A stretch of DNA of 64,000 bases from Sabethes cyaneus. Taxonomy: Eukaryota > Arthropoda > Insecta > Diptera > Culicidae. Position 1 is the first letter of the stretch, and every line of letters starts with the position of its first letter. The position numbers and the translations under genes are program-made. This document shows positions 12,062 to 23,044 of the stretch, piece after piece. The stretch spans positions 38,031,347-38,095,346 of the forward strand of contig NC_071354.1 in NCBI RefSeq assembly GCF_943734655.1, given 5' to 3'. Below the pieces are notes generated by a model. The model was not told where the DNA came from and searched no databases. It saw only the letters and a program-made list of their open reading frames with translations.

Positions 12062-12292
12062 TCAGCATAGAGCCGGGGTGGCTCGTGCTGTTTTAAGCAG
12101 TCTTGTCCATTCAACTACATCTTGAGCCACTCGTCGGTAATTTCCCAGGCGTTTCAGAAGTCGCAAATCGCTTACGACCTGGGCGGGCCATTTCGCTCGT
12201 TGGGATCCGTTGCTCCCGGTTACGGTGGGGTTGTTGAAAAGAACCGTTTTCGTGTAATTTCGCGTGGTATGTATCCCGAACAGCTTCAGCAT
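12062..12292 (-). mobile_element. RTE-type retrotransposon C-terminal fragment
   Basis: The minus-strand frame includes GSQRAKWPAQVVSDLRLL, then KRLGNYRRVAQDVVEW and TRLLKTAR. This matches the tail of RTE-like reverse transcriptases (RGRQRxRWxDQVxxDL...NWRxVAxDRxxW). Only this tail is present, so it is a truncated remnant. Confidence 0.6.
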
Positions 12293-12299
12293 ACAACTA

Positions 12300-12773
12300 C
12301 CATGAAGATCTAGAAGAACGTAGGAAAAGAGATCTAGAGTCCCATCGTATTAGTCGCATTGCTCATAGTGGTAAGTCTGATATTTACCCTGCGATTTTTC
12401 TATATAATTCTGGTCTGATTAGTTGCTTGAGTTCAGACTTTTTGCTATAACAGTCAACATAAAAAGTAGTTGTTGTAGAGGTGGTTTTTTGACCGTGACA
12501 ACAATGGAAGACAAACCGAATTCTTCACTAAAACTACTTCCTGGTAGACTACATCATATCTTCAATCACATGCGATCGAAAAGACCCTATATTACTGTAC
12601 CCGAAAGCCAATCCAAGCTCACCAAGTCAAATTTTAATCGCGTTTTATCGAATGCCATAATGCCACGAATTTTAAAAAAGAATCTTGGGCATTAGACAAA
12701 CTCAAACGGCAGTTCAAACCACAAACAATGCTTATGAAGTACTAGCTAGACTAGCTAGCTAGACCGGCTAGAT
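12300..12773. other. Unassigned spacer between retrotransposon remnants
   Basis: A 90-residue open frame at 12423-12695 has no recognised motif. A run of CTAG/GCTA repeats is seen at about 12740-12772, just where the next RTE fragment begins. Confidence 0.4.
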
Positions 12774-13110
12774 TGCTGTAATTACCGCGGCATTACGTTG
12801 GTCATCGCCGCCTACAAGGTGCTCTCCTAGATTTTGTTACGTTGTCTATCCCCAATAGCAAGAGAATACATAGGGCAGTATCAGGCGGGCTTTATGGGAG
12901 ACTCTCTGACAAATCCTCCAGAAATGTCGGGAGTACAACGTGCCCACGCATCATATTTTCGTGGATTTCAGGGCAGCATACGATACAGTTGAACGAGAAC
13001 GTTGTTATTCAATATCGCTATTGACGGTGTGATCCAGCGAGCGGGCATCGAAACGAGATGAACGATCTTCAGCAAGAGTAGCCAACTCCTAGCCTTCGCA
13101 GACGACCTCG
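12774..13110 (+). mobile_element. RTE reverse-transcriptase fragment, internally deleted
   Basis: The reading NYRGITLVIAAYKVLS, stop, ILLRCLSPIARE, YIGQYQAGFMG corresponds to the fingers/palm entry of RTE RT. It is followed by a frameshifted FRGFQGSIRY (FKAAYDTV equivalent). The sequence then jumps to FNIAIDGVIQRAGIETR and FAFADDLE, so about 70 codons between are missing. The FADD catalytic box is present in fragments. This is a dead copy. Confidence 0.7.
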
Positions 13111-13229
13111 AGACTGATGTTTGCTGATTAACTACCACCAGAGTAAACTAGTGATGAGGAAATTTGATGGGGATCCAAGCTGTCTGTCCCAACCCAAGAT
13201 AAAAGAGGAGTGTTCCGAGTGTCACTGCG

Positions 13230-15920
13230 TTCGCTTGTTATGGAACTATCCTGAGCTACTCTCTTTCGCGGCAAATTGCATAAAAGAACTTGCTCTCAAT
13301 GTAGTAAGCATCATTCAGCGTGAAATGCGAAGGAGGATTCCAATCCTCGGCGTAATGCGATCTGATTATAACCAGCCAGGTCTCGTCTGGAAAAAAGGCA
13401 CTGAAAATTGGTTGTTCCCAGATCCATCGACATCTCTATTCAGCGGTCCCAGCTCAGTTCTTATCGACCGTATGTCATTATTAGACATGAAGCAGATGAA
13501 CTCGGTCGTGAACAACCGAAATCGTATACTTGATTTAGTTTTTGTAAATGAGTATGTCGTCCGTGAATGCGCTGTACTCCAGGCCGTTGAACCGCTTGTA
13601 GACCTTGATTCCTATCACCCAGCTATAACAACCACCGTGAATTGTTCCATGCCTGCTTCATTTGCCGAACCTGAGGAGGAATTTCAGTTCGACTTCCGAA
13701 GATCTAATTTTGTTGCGTTGAACCGTTCCTTAATGATGGTTGATTGGGCCCCATTGTACAATGTCAACAATGTCAATGAAGTGGTTGACTATATGTTATA
13801 CACGTTAAATGAAATGTTCAGTTTTTACTTGCCTGTCGCTCGTCCACAACAGAAACCTCCATGGGCCAATCGGAGATTACGAGAATTGAAGAGAGGACGT
13901 GCTAAAACGCTTCGGCACTACTCTAACCATCGCAATCCATATACGAGACGAGAATTCGTGTTAGCCAGTAACTGCTACAGAACCTACAATCAATTGCTTT
14001 ACACATTACATGTGCAGCGTACTCAACAAAGCCTGAAGCGGAATCCCAAACAGTTCTGCTCGTTTATGGATGGAAAACGGAAAGAGTGAGGCCTCCTATC
14101 GGTAATGTCACATGGGGCAGACACTGCGAGCTCTGTCGATGAAATCTGTTGCTTGTTTGCAAATCATTTCTCTAGTGCCTCTAAGACTGAAAAACTTGCT
14201 ACACGAATAATCGACGAAGCTCTTCAAAATGTTCCAGAGAAAATACTTGAGATGCGGGATATTCGCTTCTCCGAAACAGATATTGCAGCAGCAATCAAGA
14301 AGCTAAAACCGTCATTGCAACCGGGACCGGATGGTATACCTCCAATCATCTTCAAGAACTGTGCAGAATCTCTATGTACACCCTTAACCGTAATATACAA
14401 CCTGTCGTTGAGTCAGTCAACTTTTTCAGATGTTATGGAACTATCTGGAGCTAGGATAGTTCCATAACATCTGGAACATCGGAAGGAATCGTTTCTATTT
14501 TCTGTTTTCAAAAAAGGCGATCGCACAGCTGTAGAAAACTATCGCGGAATTACTTCTTTATGCGCAGGATCTAAGCTACTGAAGACTCGTGTAAATAAGC
14601 TTTCATTTCATGAAGCTAAGCGTCACATTTCCTGTGACCAGCACGGATTTTTTCCAGGACGATCGACTACTACAAATCTCACAGAGCTTACATCATACTG
14701 TATTCCAAATATGGAAAACGGTACTCAAATAGATACTGTTTACACTGACCTGAAGGCGGCCTTTGACCGTGTGGACCATGATTTGCTGTTGGCTAAAGTA
14801 AAGCACATGGGTGCGATGTCTAACTTTGTAGACTGGCTAAGATCATATCTAGTTAACTGGCGTCTTTCTGTGAGGCTAGGAAACGCACAGTCAAGTTCAT
14901 TTTGTAATCGATCTGGTGTCCCACAAGGGAGCAATCTGGGACCTTTGCTCTTTTCACTATTCTTCAATGATGTATGCGCAGTGTTACCTAGAGGATGCAG
15001 ACTTTTGTATGCAGACGATTTGAAACTCTTCCTCAGTGTTAAGTCCATTGAAGATTGTCGCGAGCTCCAGCGGGTTGTCAATATCTTCGTCGACTAGTGC
15101 AAAACAAACGAGGTCATCATCAGTGTGCGTAAATGCTCGGTCATCTCTTTCAGCCGCAAAAAGAGTCCGATTATATGGAACTACAACATCGATGGTGAGT
15201 CATTGGATAGAGTCTCCGTTATCAAAGACCTCGGTGTACACCTTGATGAAAAGCTCTCGATCCGTGTGCACTACTCTTACATAATTGCAAAATCCAACAG
15301 AAATTTGGGATTTATATTTCGAGTCACCAACGAATTTCGGGATCCATATTGCCTGTGCGCTCTTTACTACTCTCTCGTGCGATCCGTAATTGAATATGCA
15401 GCTGTGGTGTGGAGCCCTTACACAGGTATCTGGTCGTCAAGATTGGAAGCCGTTCAGTACAAATTTATTCGACACGCGCTTAAATATCTCCCATGGAGAA
15501 ACACATTTAATCTGCCTCCGTACCAAGACCGCTGTCGTTTGTTGAATATGGACACATTGGAGAGAAGGCGAAAAATTGAAAGGGTCGTATTCATTGGGAA
15601 GGTATTAGTCGGCGAATTGGATTGCCCCGCAATTTTGGCTCAAATCAACGTCAGTCCCATCCTACGCCCTCTTCGGATTAGAGAGTTTCTTCGACGGGAC
15701 TTCAGACGCACCGAGTATGGCCAGAATGAGCCCATTCGTGTTATGTGTTGTTTGTTTAATAGCGTATACAATTTCTTCGATTTCTCTGTTTCGTGTCGTA
15801 ATTTTAAGCAACAACTACTGCTTTTAGATAAGTTATAAAGTAAGTGTTTTTCATGTAGACAACAACATCAGATGAATCTTAAGCGAATAAATAAATAAAA
15901 TAAATAAATGAAATAAATCT
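13230..15920 (+). mobile_element. Jockey/I-group non-LTR retrotransposon, 5'-truncated and frameshifted
   Basis: The remnant covers ORF2 from the endonuclease C-terminal half (SDYNQPGLVW, ILDLVFVNE, DSYHPAI) through the linker to RT (LKPSLQPGPDGIPP, VFKKGD, NYRGITSLC, DQHGFFPGRST, TDLKAAFDRVDHDLL, SGVPQGSNLGPLLF, LLYADDLKLF). The C-terminal region contains SYIIAKSNRNLGFIFRVTNE and the tract IEYAAVVWSPY. The YADD polymerase box is intact. The frame is broken near 14090, at a hairpin at 14427-14473, and near 15097. The 3' end is a TAAA-rich tail at about 15884-15919, as in many Jockey/I-like elements. The clade within the Jockey superfamily is not settled. Confidence 0.8.
14427..14473. repeat. 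Perfect 19-bp inverted repeat inside the RT region
   Basis: The left arm 14427-14445 (CAGATGTTATGGAACTATC) and the right arm 14455-14473 are exact reverse complements around a nine-base loop. The inversion supplies the in-frame stop near 14465 and separates FSDVM from FKKGD. The TGTTATGGAACTATC phrase also occurs at about 13236 in the same element. Confidence 0.9.
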
Positions 15921-16084
15921 GTGCCTAAGAACGTATGCCTAAGGGGGAGGACCACATTAAGTCTGTATAGTACCAGGGGATCCTATGAAGTAAATTACCC
16001 CGTCTGTTCCAAGCTGGCAAAGCACAGTTGATTCTTCATCTCAGTAAATTAACACCACTGCGAGAGTAAATTTGAACACAAACT

Positions 16085-16505
16085 TTAATAGAATAACCAA
16101 TTAAGTTGGTGGATAAACGGCTGGATTATTTTTACCCCAATCCTCCTCGACTCCGCTATAAAAGTGGCGTAGATTGCCTCCGCCGTCGCAAGGTGCATGT
16201 CAACGCTATCAGTCATCTTGTCACCTCGTTTCAACCCTTGCCGCGTTTCAAAGAGACCCGAGTGTGTCCCCGAGATGCGCACGAAACACATCACTTGATC
16301 CAATGTAGCTCTGATCAGCCACGTCAGTTTATCTAGGAAACCGTGTTCGTGCATTATGTGCCATAGTTGGTCTTGATCGACTGTATCGTATGCTGCTTTG
16401 AAATCAAAATGTGATGCGTGGGCACGGGAGTGTACTCCCGTCATTTCTGCCGGGTGGCAAAAATCTGGTCCGCAGCTGTGCGAGCCCCCATGAAGCCTGC
16501 TTGGT
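16085..16505 (-). mobile_element. RTE reverse-transcriptase fragment
   Basis: On the minus strand the sequence reads QAGFMGARTAADQIFATRQK, stop, then HASHFDFKAAYDTVDQDQLW, LIRATLDQVMCFVRISG, GLFETRQGLKRGD. This is the RT core of an RTE element with a stop and no FADD box. The order of motifs is normal. No target duplication was found. Confidence 0.75.
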
Positions 16506-16679
16506 AAATTTAAAATTAAACTTACAATAAATTACGCAGTTATAATATTACAATTACCTTGTTTTTTGCTTCAATGCCGTGATGGGTAAAATTACTGATA
16601 TTTACTGATAGTTGTCAGTAACGTACTGTAAACTACTGATAGCTATCAGTAACGATTTTTAATGAAGGTTCCCATCCCT

Positions 16680-16902
16680 ACCCGACCGCGTCAGAATGTG
16701 GAGCGATACGAACAGCAAACCCGACTCTTCCAGGACAAGAAGCCACACCAGGAGGAGAAGGAGTGCGAAGAACTCGAGCAGTTGTACAAGTTTTCACGAT
16801 ACACGGAAGTTCTATGAAAGACTCAATGAATCTTGCACAGGCTCTGTGCCGCGGGTCGAAATGTGCAGAGATAAAGATGGAGGTATTTTGACTGATGACT
16901 GT
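16680..16902 (+). mobile_element. RTE linker fragment between endonuclease and RT
   Basis: Two overlapping frames read NVERYEQQTRLFQDKK, HQEEKECEELEQLYK and then HDTRKFYERLNESCTG, VPRVEMCRDKDGGILTDDC. This resembles the charged linker before RT in RTE elements, with one frameshift. The fragment stops exactly at the left end of the TIR element at 16905. The continuation is not found after that element, so the RTE was already truncated or its other part was lost. Confidence 0.6.
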
Positions 16903-16904
16903 TA

Positions 16905-18921
16905 GGCCGTCCCTTATTTTTAAAAAATTGACCTAGCGATGAGCTCAACATCACAAAATGTTCGTTTTTTTACGCAGAATAAAATGACGTGTTGTTTCCC
17001 TGCGATAACGTTAAGTGGTCCCGCAACGGACTTTTAGATAAAATTATGTGAATGACCGGATCCTCCACACAATGACAACTACGCCACTATAGTGCGTACG
17101 CTTGGTCATCCGTTATTCATTTTAGTGATGAGTTCAACATCACAAAATTTTCGGTTGGCCGTACAGAAGAAGATTATATGCTCTTAAGACCCCTATGATA
17201 ACAATAGGTGGTCCCCCAACGCTCCGTAAGTAGTCTAATGAGTGACCTCCAACGTAATGACAAGCTCTTTACTGCAGTAAGCGTTCTAAAGGGTCTAGCA
17301 AGCAAAAACTCGAGGCAGTCATCACATGTGTCATTTTCAAATCAATTAGTTTTATTTTAAACGTAAGTCAATTAGTTCATTTTACGATCCTACAAAGTTA
17401 TGTAGATATGCCTTCTGTTTGTTTGGAAGTTTCTTCCGAAAATCCTCAATATTCAGCAGCAAGTTCTGAAAAGCCTTTTCTTTTTGAGTAACATTTCTGT
17501 TGTAGTCTTGCATTAATTTTATTGGTTAATGTTTGTATTATTTATATCGACACCAAATGATTTGGCAGCTGTTACCAAGATTACTGGAGCAGAATCTATG
17601 CTAACCTTTGCAGCGTCGAGAGCCTGTGCCAATTCAGCGGTCACAACAATCTGTGTTCCTCTGCGTCTTTGTGGAGATTCTGTCGATACGCGATATTCGT
17701 CTCTATCGCTTGTATTCTCAGAGCCTTTATCTGCACTAGATGTGTAGAGAACCACGGTATTGGCTGCAGTTTAAAAATGTTGTAATTTTGAATCTATTAA
17801 GATAGAGCGCTATTTTGGCAGTGGTCCATCTTCAGTGTATTTTCTTCGGCTTACCATGTGTTTCCAAAATGAATGCCGAAGAATATCTGCTGAAGAGAGC
17901 CGGTATCAAAATAGCCTGATACCCTAAAAGTGTTTAACAACTATTACCTATCCTTGACTGGTATTCGCTCTTCTTACGACGTTCTTCCAACAGCTTTTGT
18001 CTTTGCTTCTTACGCTCCTCTGTTTTCTGTTTCTCCTGGATTTTGCCAGCAAGAACTCAATCGACACCAGAAATAGTACATACACGACGACCTTCTTTCT
18101 GATCCTTCAGAAATTGTATATCCTCCAACAGAGCTTGCTTCACTATTGATCCCTTTCCCCTTTCTTTTTTTTATGCACTGCCAGTAGCACAACACTTGCT
18201 TAACGGCGTTCTTCGCACTCACTTTAAGTGTAAGTTTTGCCGATCTGAGCTGGTAATAAAACGCAGCTAATACTTGGTGTATCGTGGGAACCAGTTATAA
18301 ATTCGCATTAAGGTCCAACAAATTTCACAATGCTGTCACTTCTTAGCTTATGCGACATTGTTACTACTCAAAATATTTCGAGAAATATTGGCAACGGCAG
18401 CGAAAATGAAACACACGCGCCGAAGAAATAGTTCGATTTGATATCAGGTGTCATGTGATGATATCTGTATTAGTGAGAGCGGTATCAGATCAAAGAACTT
18501 ATTTTCATTCATTCACACAGATACACACGGGCTATTCGTGCTTGCATTTTCTTATTGACACTTAAAACGTACAATTACAGTAGCGTACTTGTCATTATGT
18601 TGAAGTTAGGGACCACTTAACGTTATCATATAACCTAAAGAGCATATCATCTTCCTCTGCACGTCGGACCGAACATTTTGTGATATTGAATTCATCACTA
18701 AAATTAAATAAAGGATGACCAAGCGTATGCATTATAGTGGCGTATTTGTTATTGCATGAAGGATCCGGTCATTCATATAATTTTATCTTAAGGTCCGTTG
18801 CGGGACTACTTTACGTTATTGTAGGGACCTTAATGGCATAATGGCACTCTGCACAACAAAACGAATATTTTGTGATATTGAGCTCATCGCGAGGTCCATT
18901 TTTTAAAAATAAGGGACGGCC
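16905..18921. mobile_element. DNA transposon with ~350-bp inverted ends, flanked by TA
   Basis: The ends are GGCCGTCCCTTATTTTTAAAA on the left and its reverse complement on the right. TA lies at 16903-16904 and 18922-18923. The arms at about 16905-17290 and 18565-18921 match along their length, and each arm holds two copies of a ~188-base unit (ATGAG(C/T)TCAACATCACAAAA at about 16939 and 17127). The interior carries minus-strand coding remnants: VVTAELAQALDAAKVSIDSA with SFGVDINNTNINQ at 17519-17755, a basic ERRKKSEYQS-like stretch near 17970, and LNIEDFRKKLPNKQK near 17440. The superfamily is unclear: TA suggests Tc1/mariner-like, but TTA/TAA cannot be excluded. Confidence 0.7.
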
Positions 18922-19488
18922 TAATCAATGTTGGTGATCCGCGAGAAAACTGCGAGTGGCATTCGACTTTTTCTCGGTATATGAAACGACATCGTCTATC
19001 AGTGTATTGCTATATTCATCGTACGATGCTGCTCCGTGTGTGAGCACAATCGGCAATCCTGTGAGTTAGTTCTCTCTGTATTGTATCCTGAACGTATACG
19101 CGCCATGGGGAATGCGATTCACTCTCTCGTGATTCGCTCTGTGTGCAAATATCACGGAAAAGGATCGCCAAGCGATAATTTTCGCAGATGAGAAAGGATT
19201 GCGATCATTGGATGATTATCGTTCTTTTTTCGATTGGCAAAAAATGTAAGATTTTTCGGTAATGGATATTTTTGCTGCAATTGTGTTGGCGAATGGAGGA
19301 TATGGTGATGTCTAATATTGTTTTAATATAAATACAAGGCAGGCAACTTGCTGTTTAATAAAATGTTTGCAAAAAACATTATGGCTGAATTAAAGAAATG
19401 TTCAGCAAGTTTTGCAATTTAAGAACGAGGCAGCGCGTGGAAAGCAAAGATTTGAATGGCACTGCACGTTTATAAAACCGTTTTGCGT
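18922..19488. other. Spacer, no recognised feature
   Basis: No gene or repeat was identified. The last five bases (TGCGT, 19484-19488) form the left target duplication of the next element. Confidence 0.5.
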
Positions 19489-20239
19489 CAGGGTGTCGAC
19501 TCAAATCCAAAAATAAAATTCCCTGACTTTCCCTGATGCTTCAAGTATTTTTCCCTGACCCTCAAAACTCGAATATCAAGCTTATTTGGGCGATTTCTGG
19601 CTTAAGTTTTTAACCCTTTAGCATGACTTATGCGAGCTGCTGAAAACTAAAGCTAGATTTCTTCATGATTTAAGAACACATATCAAAGATTCTTAACCTA
19701 TTTCTTACCAGCGTTTCGAAAACGCCCTCTTCTATCGAGTCTAGGGACAGTTTTGTTTGAGGTATCAACTTGAATCCAAAGAAACAAAGATTGAGAAATA
19801 ATCTAATCGACCTGTTTTTGCACAAAGCTTAGATGTTACATACAACAAAATTACAGCCGTGTAAACATAACAAATCTTGCTAATTTTCAGTCAGCTCAAA
19901 CTAGTAACTTTGCCGCTGGAAGGTGGACACATGTCTGCGGGTTTTCAGTTAAACTAAAACAAAACTTTCCTGGAAGTTCCAGCTTGTTATCTTTGCTGCA
20001 AAAAGTATGGGGTTAAGAAGATGATTCCTCAAAGATTTTTGGTACAAAAATGTGCGTTTTGCTGGCTTCGAGGTACGGCAAAACTTTAGCTAGATATATT
20101 GTTAGAAAATGCCCAAATGGCAAATATTTTAACCATTGAGGTGGACAGTATGCGAAGTTAAGACTATAAGACTAAAGCTGTGTGTCATGATTTCGGATTG
20201 CAACTATCGAGGCTTGAGAGCAACAATGACTCGAAGGTA

Positions 20240-21180
20240 GTTCGGTGGCCGGCCGTTCGTTCCGATGACCGTATATGGGTGTTGAGGATTAAGGCAAATT
20301 CTTCAACTACAGCTTAATCAACGTATAGTCACCAACAAATCATAAATTCGATGATACTAGGAACGAATTGAACCGCCCAGTTAGCTTCGAGGTACGATGC
20401 TGATCTAACAAGCCAGTTGTTCGCCAGTTCGAATCTCGGCTAGCCGGTTTTTGTTAGATAGAATCAGTAGGATGGTTGCACTGACCCCGTAATTTGCCTG
20501 TACTCTAACAGCCGGCTGCGAAGTCTGTCGATAAAGAAGGATAATGTCTAGTGACGGTTAATGCTCAAGACTTTGCTTTGCTTTGCTAGAGACGAATTCT
20601 ATGACAGGTTCGAAAGGATTTATGGGGTGCGCACGACTTGAAAATTCAAGACTCTAGCTCCCAGATCGATCCTGTTTAACGGTCAATACTTTTTGGAAGT
20701 CACAATATACAGTCTTTTCTTAGCGACTTTGACCACTATCTCGTCGTAAGATCCACGCAGATCCACTCCACGTTGCAGTGGAGTACACCAGAAAGCTTGA
20801 TCAACGAATCGCAAAACAGCATGACGAAAGGGAATAAGACATAAGTAGGCTGTGGAGGATCCGCCATGGCGCCAACAACTACGAGGGAAGTGATAGGCAC
20901 GACGTGGGGAAGACATAACGGCTTGTTTGATGTCGAATGCCAGAAAATGTCAGATGAGAAGAACCAGACCAAGAGTCGCATGCTCATTGCGAATCACGTC
21001 AGAACAGAGAAACATGTAAGCTTTCTGCGTAGTACGTAAGCAGCTGAACCAGTCCCGAAGGTTGCCAACTCGCATAAACGCAAATTCTACAGAACGTTAA
21101 TGCTCCCGGTAACCCTTAACGGACATGAATCATGGACACTGAAGGAAGATGCTTGGGGCTTCTGAGTGTAGAATTCTGCA
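20240..21180 (+). mobile_element. RTE endonuclease and RT-tail debris
   Basis: At about 20240-20369 the sequence reads RWPAVRSDDRIWVLRIKANS and DDTRNEF, part of an RTE endonuclease. It resumes after the SINE at 20586 with NEFYDRFERIYGVRTT-like sequence. Near 21075-21150 an RT C-terminal piece reads RKFYRTLMLPVTLNGHESWT, LKEDA, equivalent to TLYKTLIRPVVLYGHETWT in other copies here. Large parts between are missing. Confidence 0.6.
20370..20585 (+). mobile_element. tRNA-derived SINE
   Basis: The 5' part contains an A-box-like TTAGCTTCGAGG and a B box GTTCGAATCTC, as in tRNA-derived SINEs. The 3' end is CTTTGCTTTGCTTTG. Imperfect direct repeats flank it (CTAGGAACGAATT on the left, CTAGAGACGAATT on the right) and removing it restores the host reading DDTRNEFYDR. 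A second copy lies at 33464-33700 and a tail fragment at about 35040-35110. Confidence 0.75.
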
Positions 21181-21634
21181 ATTGGTGAAAACGCTGTGGA
21201 TCGCGTGTAAATAACAGTCTGTATCCCTGCCTGCCATTGCCGATTTCGAGCACTACAGCGAGTGAAGTCTGACAATTGTACGGCGCAAAACAAATAAGAA
21301 ATTTACGGCAAACTGAAAGATAATCGAATCGCCACTAGACATGTAACAAGTTTTAATTCAACCGATCAATCTGCGTATATTTTACACGAAAATGGATTTG
21401 ATTCCAAAGTTGATCAACAATATTGCCGGGTAAACAAAATTTCCCTGATTGAATTTCGAAATTCCCTGATATTCCCTGATTTCCCTGATCCAAAAATGAA
21501 TTCCCTGATATTCCCTGATTTTCCAGGTTTTTCCAGGAAATCGACACCCTGTGCGTACTCAGTTGTGTTGATATACAATATACTGTTATTCTGGTTATCC
21601 ATATCACCACCTCTGTGAATTTAGGGCCATTATA

Positions 21635-23038
21635 AGTGGGATTTCACATTTGGTATTTTAGTAACAAAATAATCCGTATTGGTAACATAAAATATTTCAC
21701 TTCGAAAAATATGCTTAAATAACAGTCAGTTTCCGCAAACAAGCCTTAAATGACTAAAAAATGAATGTTACGAACAGTATTCTTTCTATTGCCGTAGGAC
21801 GTACGTCTTACCGCAGGTTGCCAAAAACTTACTTGCACCGGATGGATAACTCTTGGCGGACTTGGAATCGTTGATTAATAATATTTAGTCAATTTCTAAC
21901 GCATCTACAGTCAATATTTTCATATCCAAAAAGGGTCTCGATTTGGCACGGTTTCGATTTTGGTAACATAGGGCACCTGCATTTGTTGCCAAATTCGATT
22001 AGTAAAACGCGTGAATTCGCGTAAAAACCACGTAAACCTTGTAATTTTCAAACCTAGGTACGTATAAAAAAAACGTTTTGAGCACATCCACGTTAGTTCC
22101 GAAAATCACGTAAACCGCGTAAATTCCGAAATTCGTTTAAAAAACCGGATTTAATCCACCTGCTGGTGAAAGGAACCTTTGCTATACCATCTTACATGTT
22201 ATTTGATACAAAACTCGAAACATCTTGGGAACATAATTCAACTGTTAGTTGACGCTTTACAATTTATTCCATATAACTTGGACTGACATTTAAATATAAA
22301 GAATGACAAAACCATTTATTTGGCAGTAAAATCATTAAAATCGATTTGGTTGTCCAAAAGTTATTTGAAAATAAGTTTGGCAAAACAATGATTTTTGGGA
22401 GAGGGCCTTAGAAAAAGCCAACCTAAACGCCAAACGAAAAAAATACAAATCTAACATTGTTTTAAAAACGAAAAAGTTTAGTAAATTTGAACATAATCAA
22501 AGCACTTTTGAATTTTGGTAGATCCTTTTTACAATAAATTGCTGAGTAAGTATAGGTAAGTTGTATTTAGTTACGTCCTTTTAAAGTTTTAAAGGGCAGA
22601 TTGCTCATATAAAGTAAATAAAAATCATCAATTACACTTCCGCATTGAACATAAATCGCAGCCTGTATTGTAACTGTTTTGCAAAATACAGTTGGATTTC
22701 GAATTTGGCAACAAATGCGTGTCACCTATGTTGCCAAAATCAAAACCGTGCCAAAATCGAGACCCTTTTTTATGATGAAAAAATTTAATGGAAGTGCGTT
22801 AGTGCGTTAAACGTAGTCCTACGGCAATAAAAATATTATTGTTCGAAATCGCAAACTTTTTTTCATGGACACACTTAGGGCAATAATTTTTCGTCATTTA
22901 AAGTATGTATGCGGAAATTGATTGATATTTAAGCATATTTTTGGAAGTAAAATATTTTATGTTGCCAAAAATGGATACTTTTGTTGCCAAAATCGAGGCA
23001 TGCCAAAATCGAACCATGCCAAATTCGAAATCCCATTG
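21635..23038. mobile_element. DNA element with ~350-bp inverted arms and repeated GCCAAAATCGA motif
   Basis: The left arm (about 21635-22000) and right arm (about 22690-23038) are reverse complements. They share TGGGATTTC ends, AAATATTTTAxxTTACC, CTATTGCCGTAGGAC and GGGTCTCGATTTGGCACGG segments. TA dinucleotides lie at both edges but the exact border is uncertain by a few bases. The middle holds an unrelated dispersed repeat. Confidence 0.65.
22140..22690 (+). repeat. Dispersed repeat, copy 1 (related to 35595-36000)
   Basis: Both copies begin GATTTAATCCACCT, continue with GGTGAAAGGAACCTTTG and, further on, share a GAGTAAGT(A/T)-rich patch. It forms the centre of the inverted-arm element around it, probably by nested insertion. 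Confidence 0.5.
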
Positions 23039-23044
23039 TAAGCC

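Larger units (their letters stand above)
19489..21551. mobile_element. Non-autonomous DNA element with CAGGGTGTCGA ends
   Basis: The left end CAGGGTGTCGA at 19489 pairs with TCGACACCCTG ending 21551. Five-base direct repeats TGCGT flank it (19484-19488 and 21552-21556). Subterminal sequence on both sides is rich in TTCCCTGA motifs: TTCCCTGACTTTCCCTGA on the left, and several in a row near 21440-21520. The body is not transposase; it holds RTE debris and a SINE. The CAGGG termini recall hAT-type non-autonomous elements, but hAT usually duplicates 8 bases, so the superfamily is left open. Confidence 0.75.

Noticed and set aside
13121..14089. Host gene of 322 codons
   Set aside because: The frame is the endonuclease-linker part of a non-LTR retrotransposon and runs into RT motifs after frameshifts.
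20370..20460. tRNA gene
   Set aside because: A- and B-box-like motifs are present but no cloverleaf could be drawn, and the sequence is repeated with a SINE tail.
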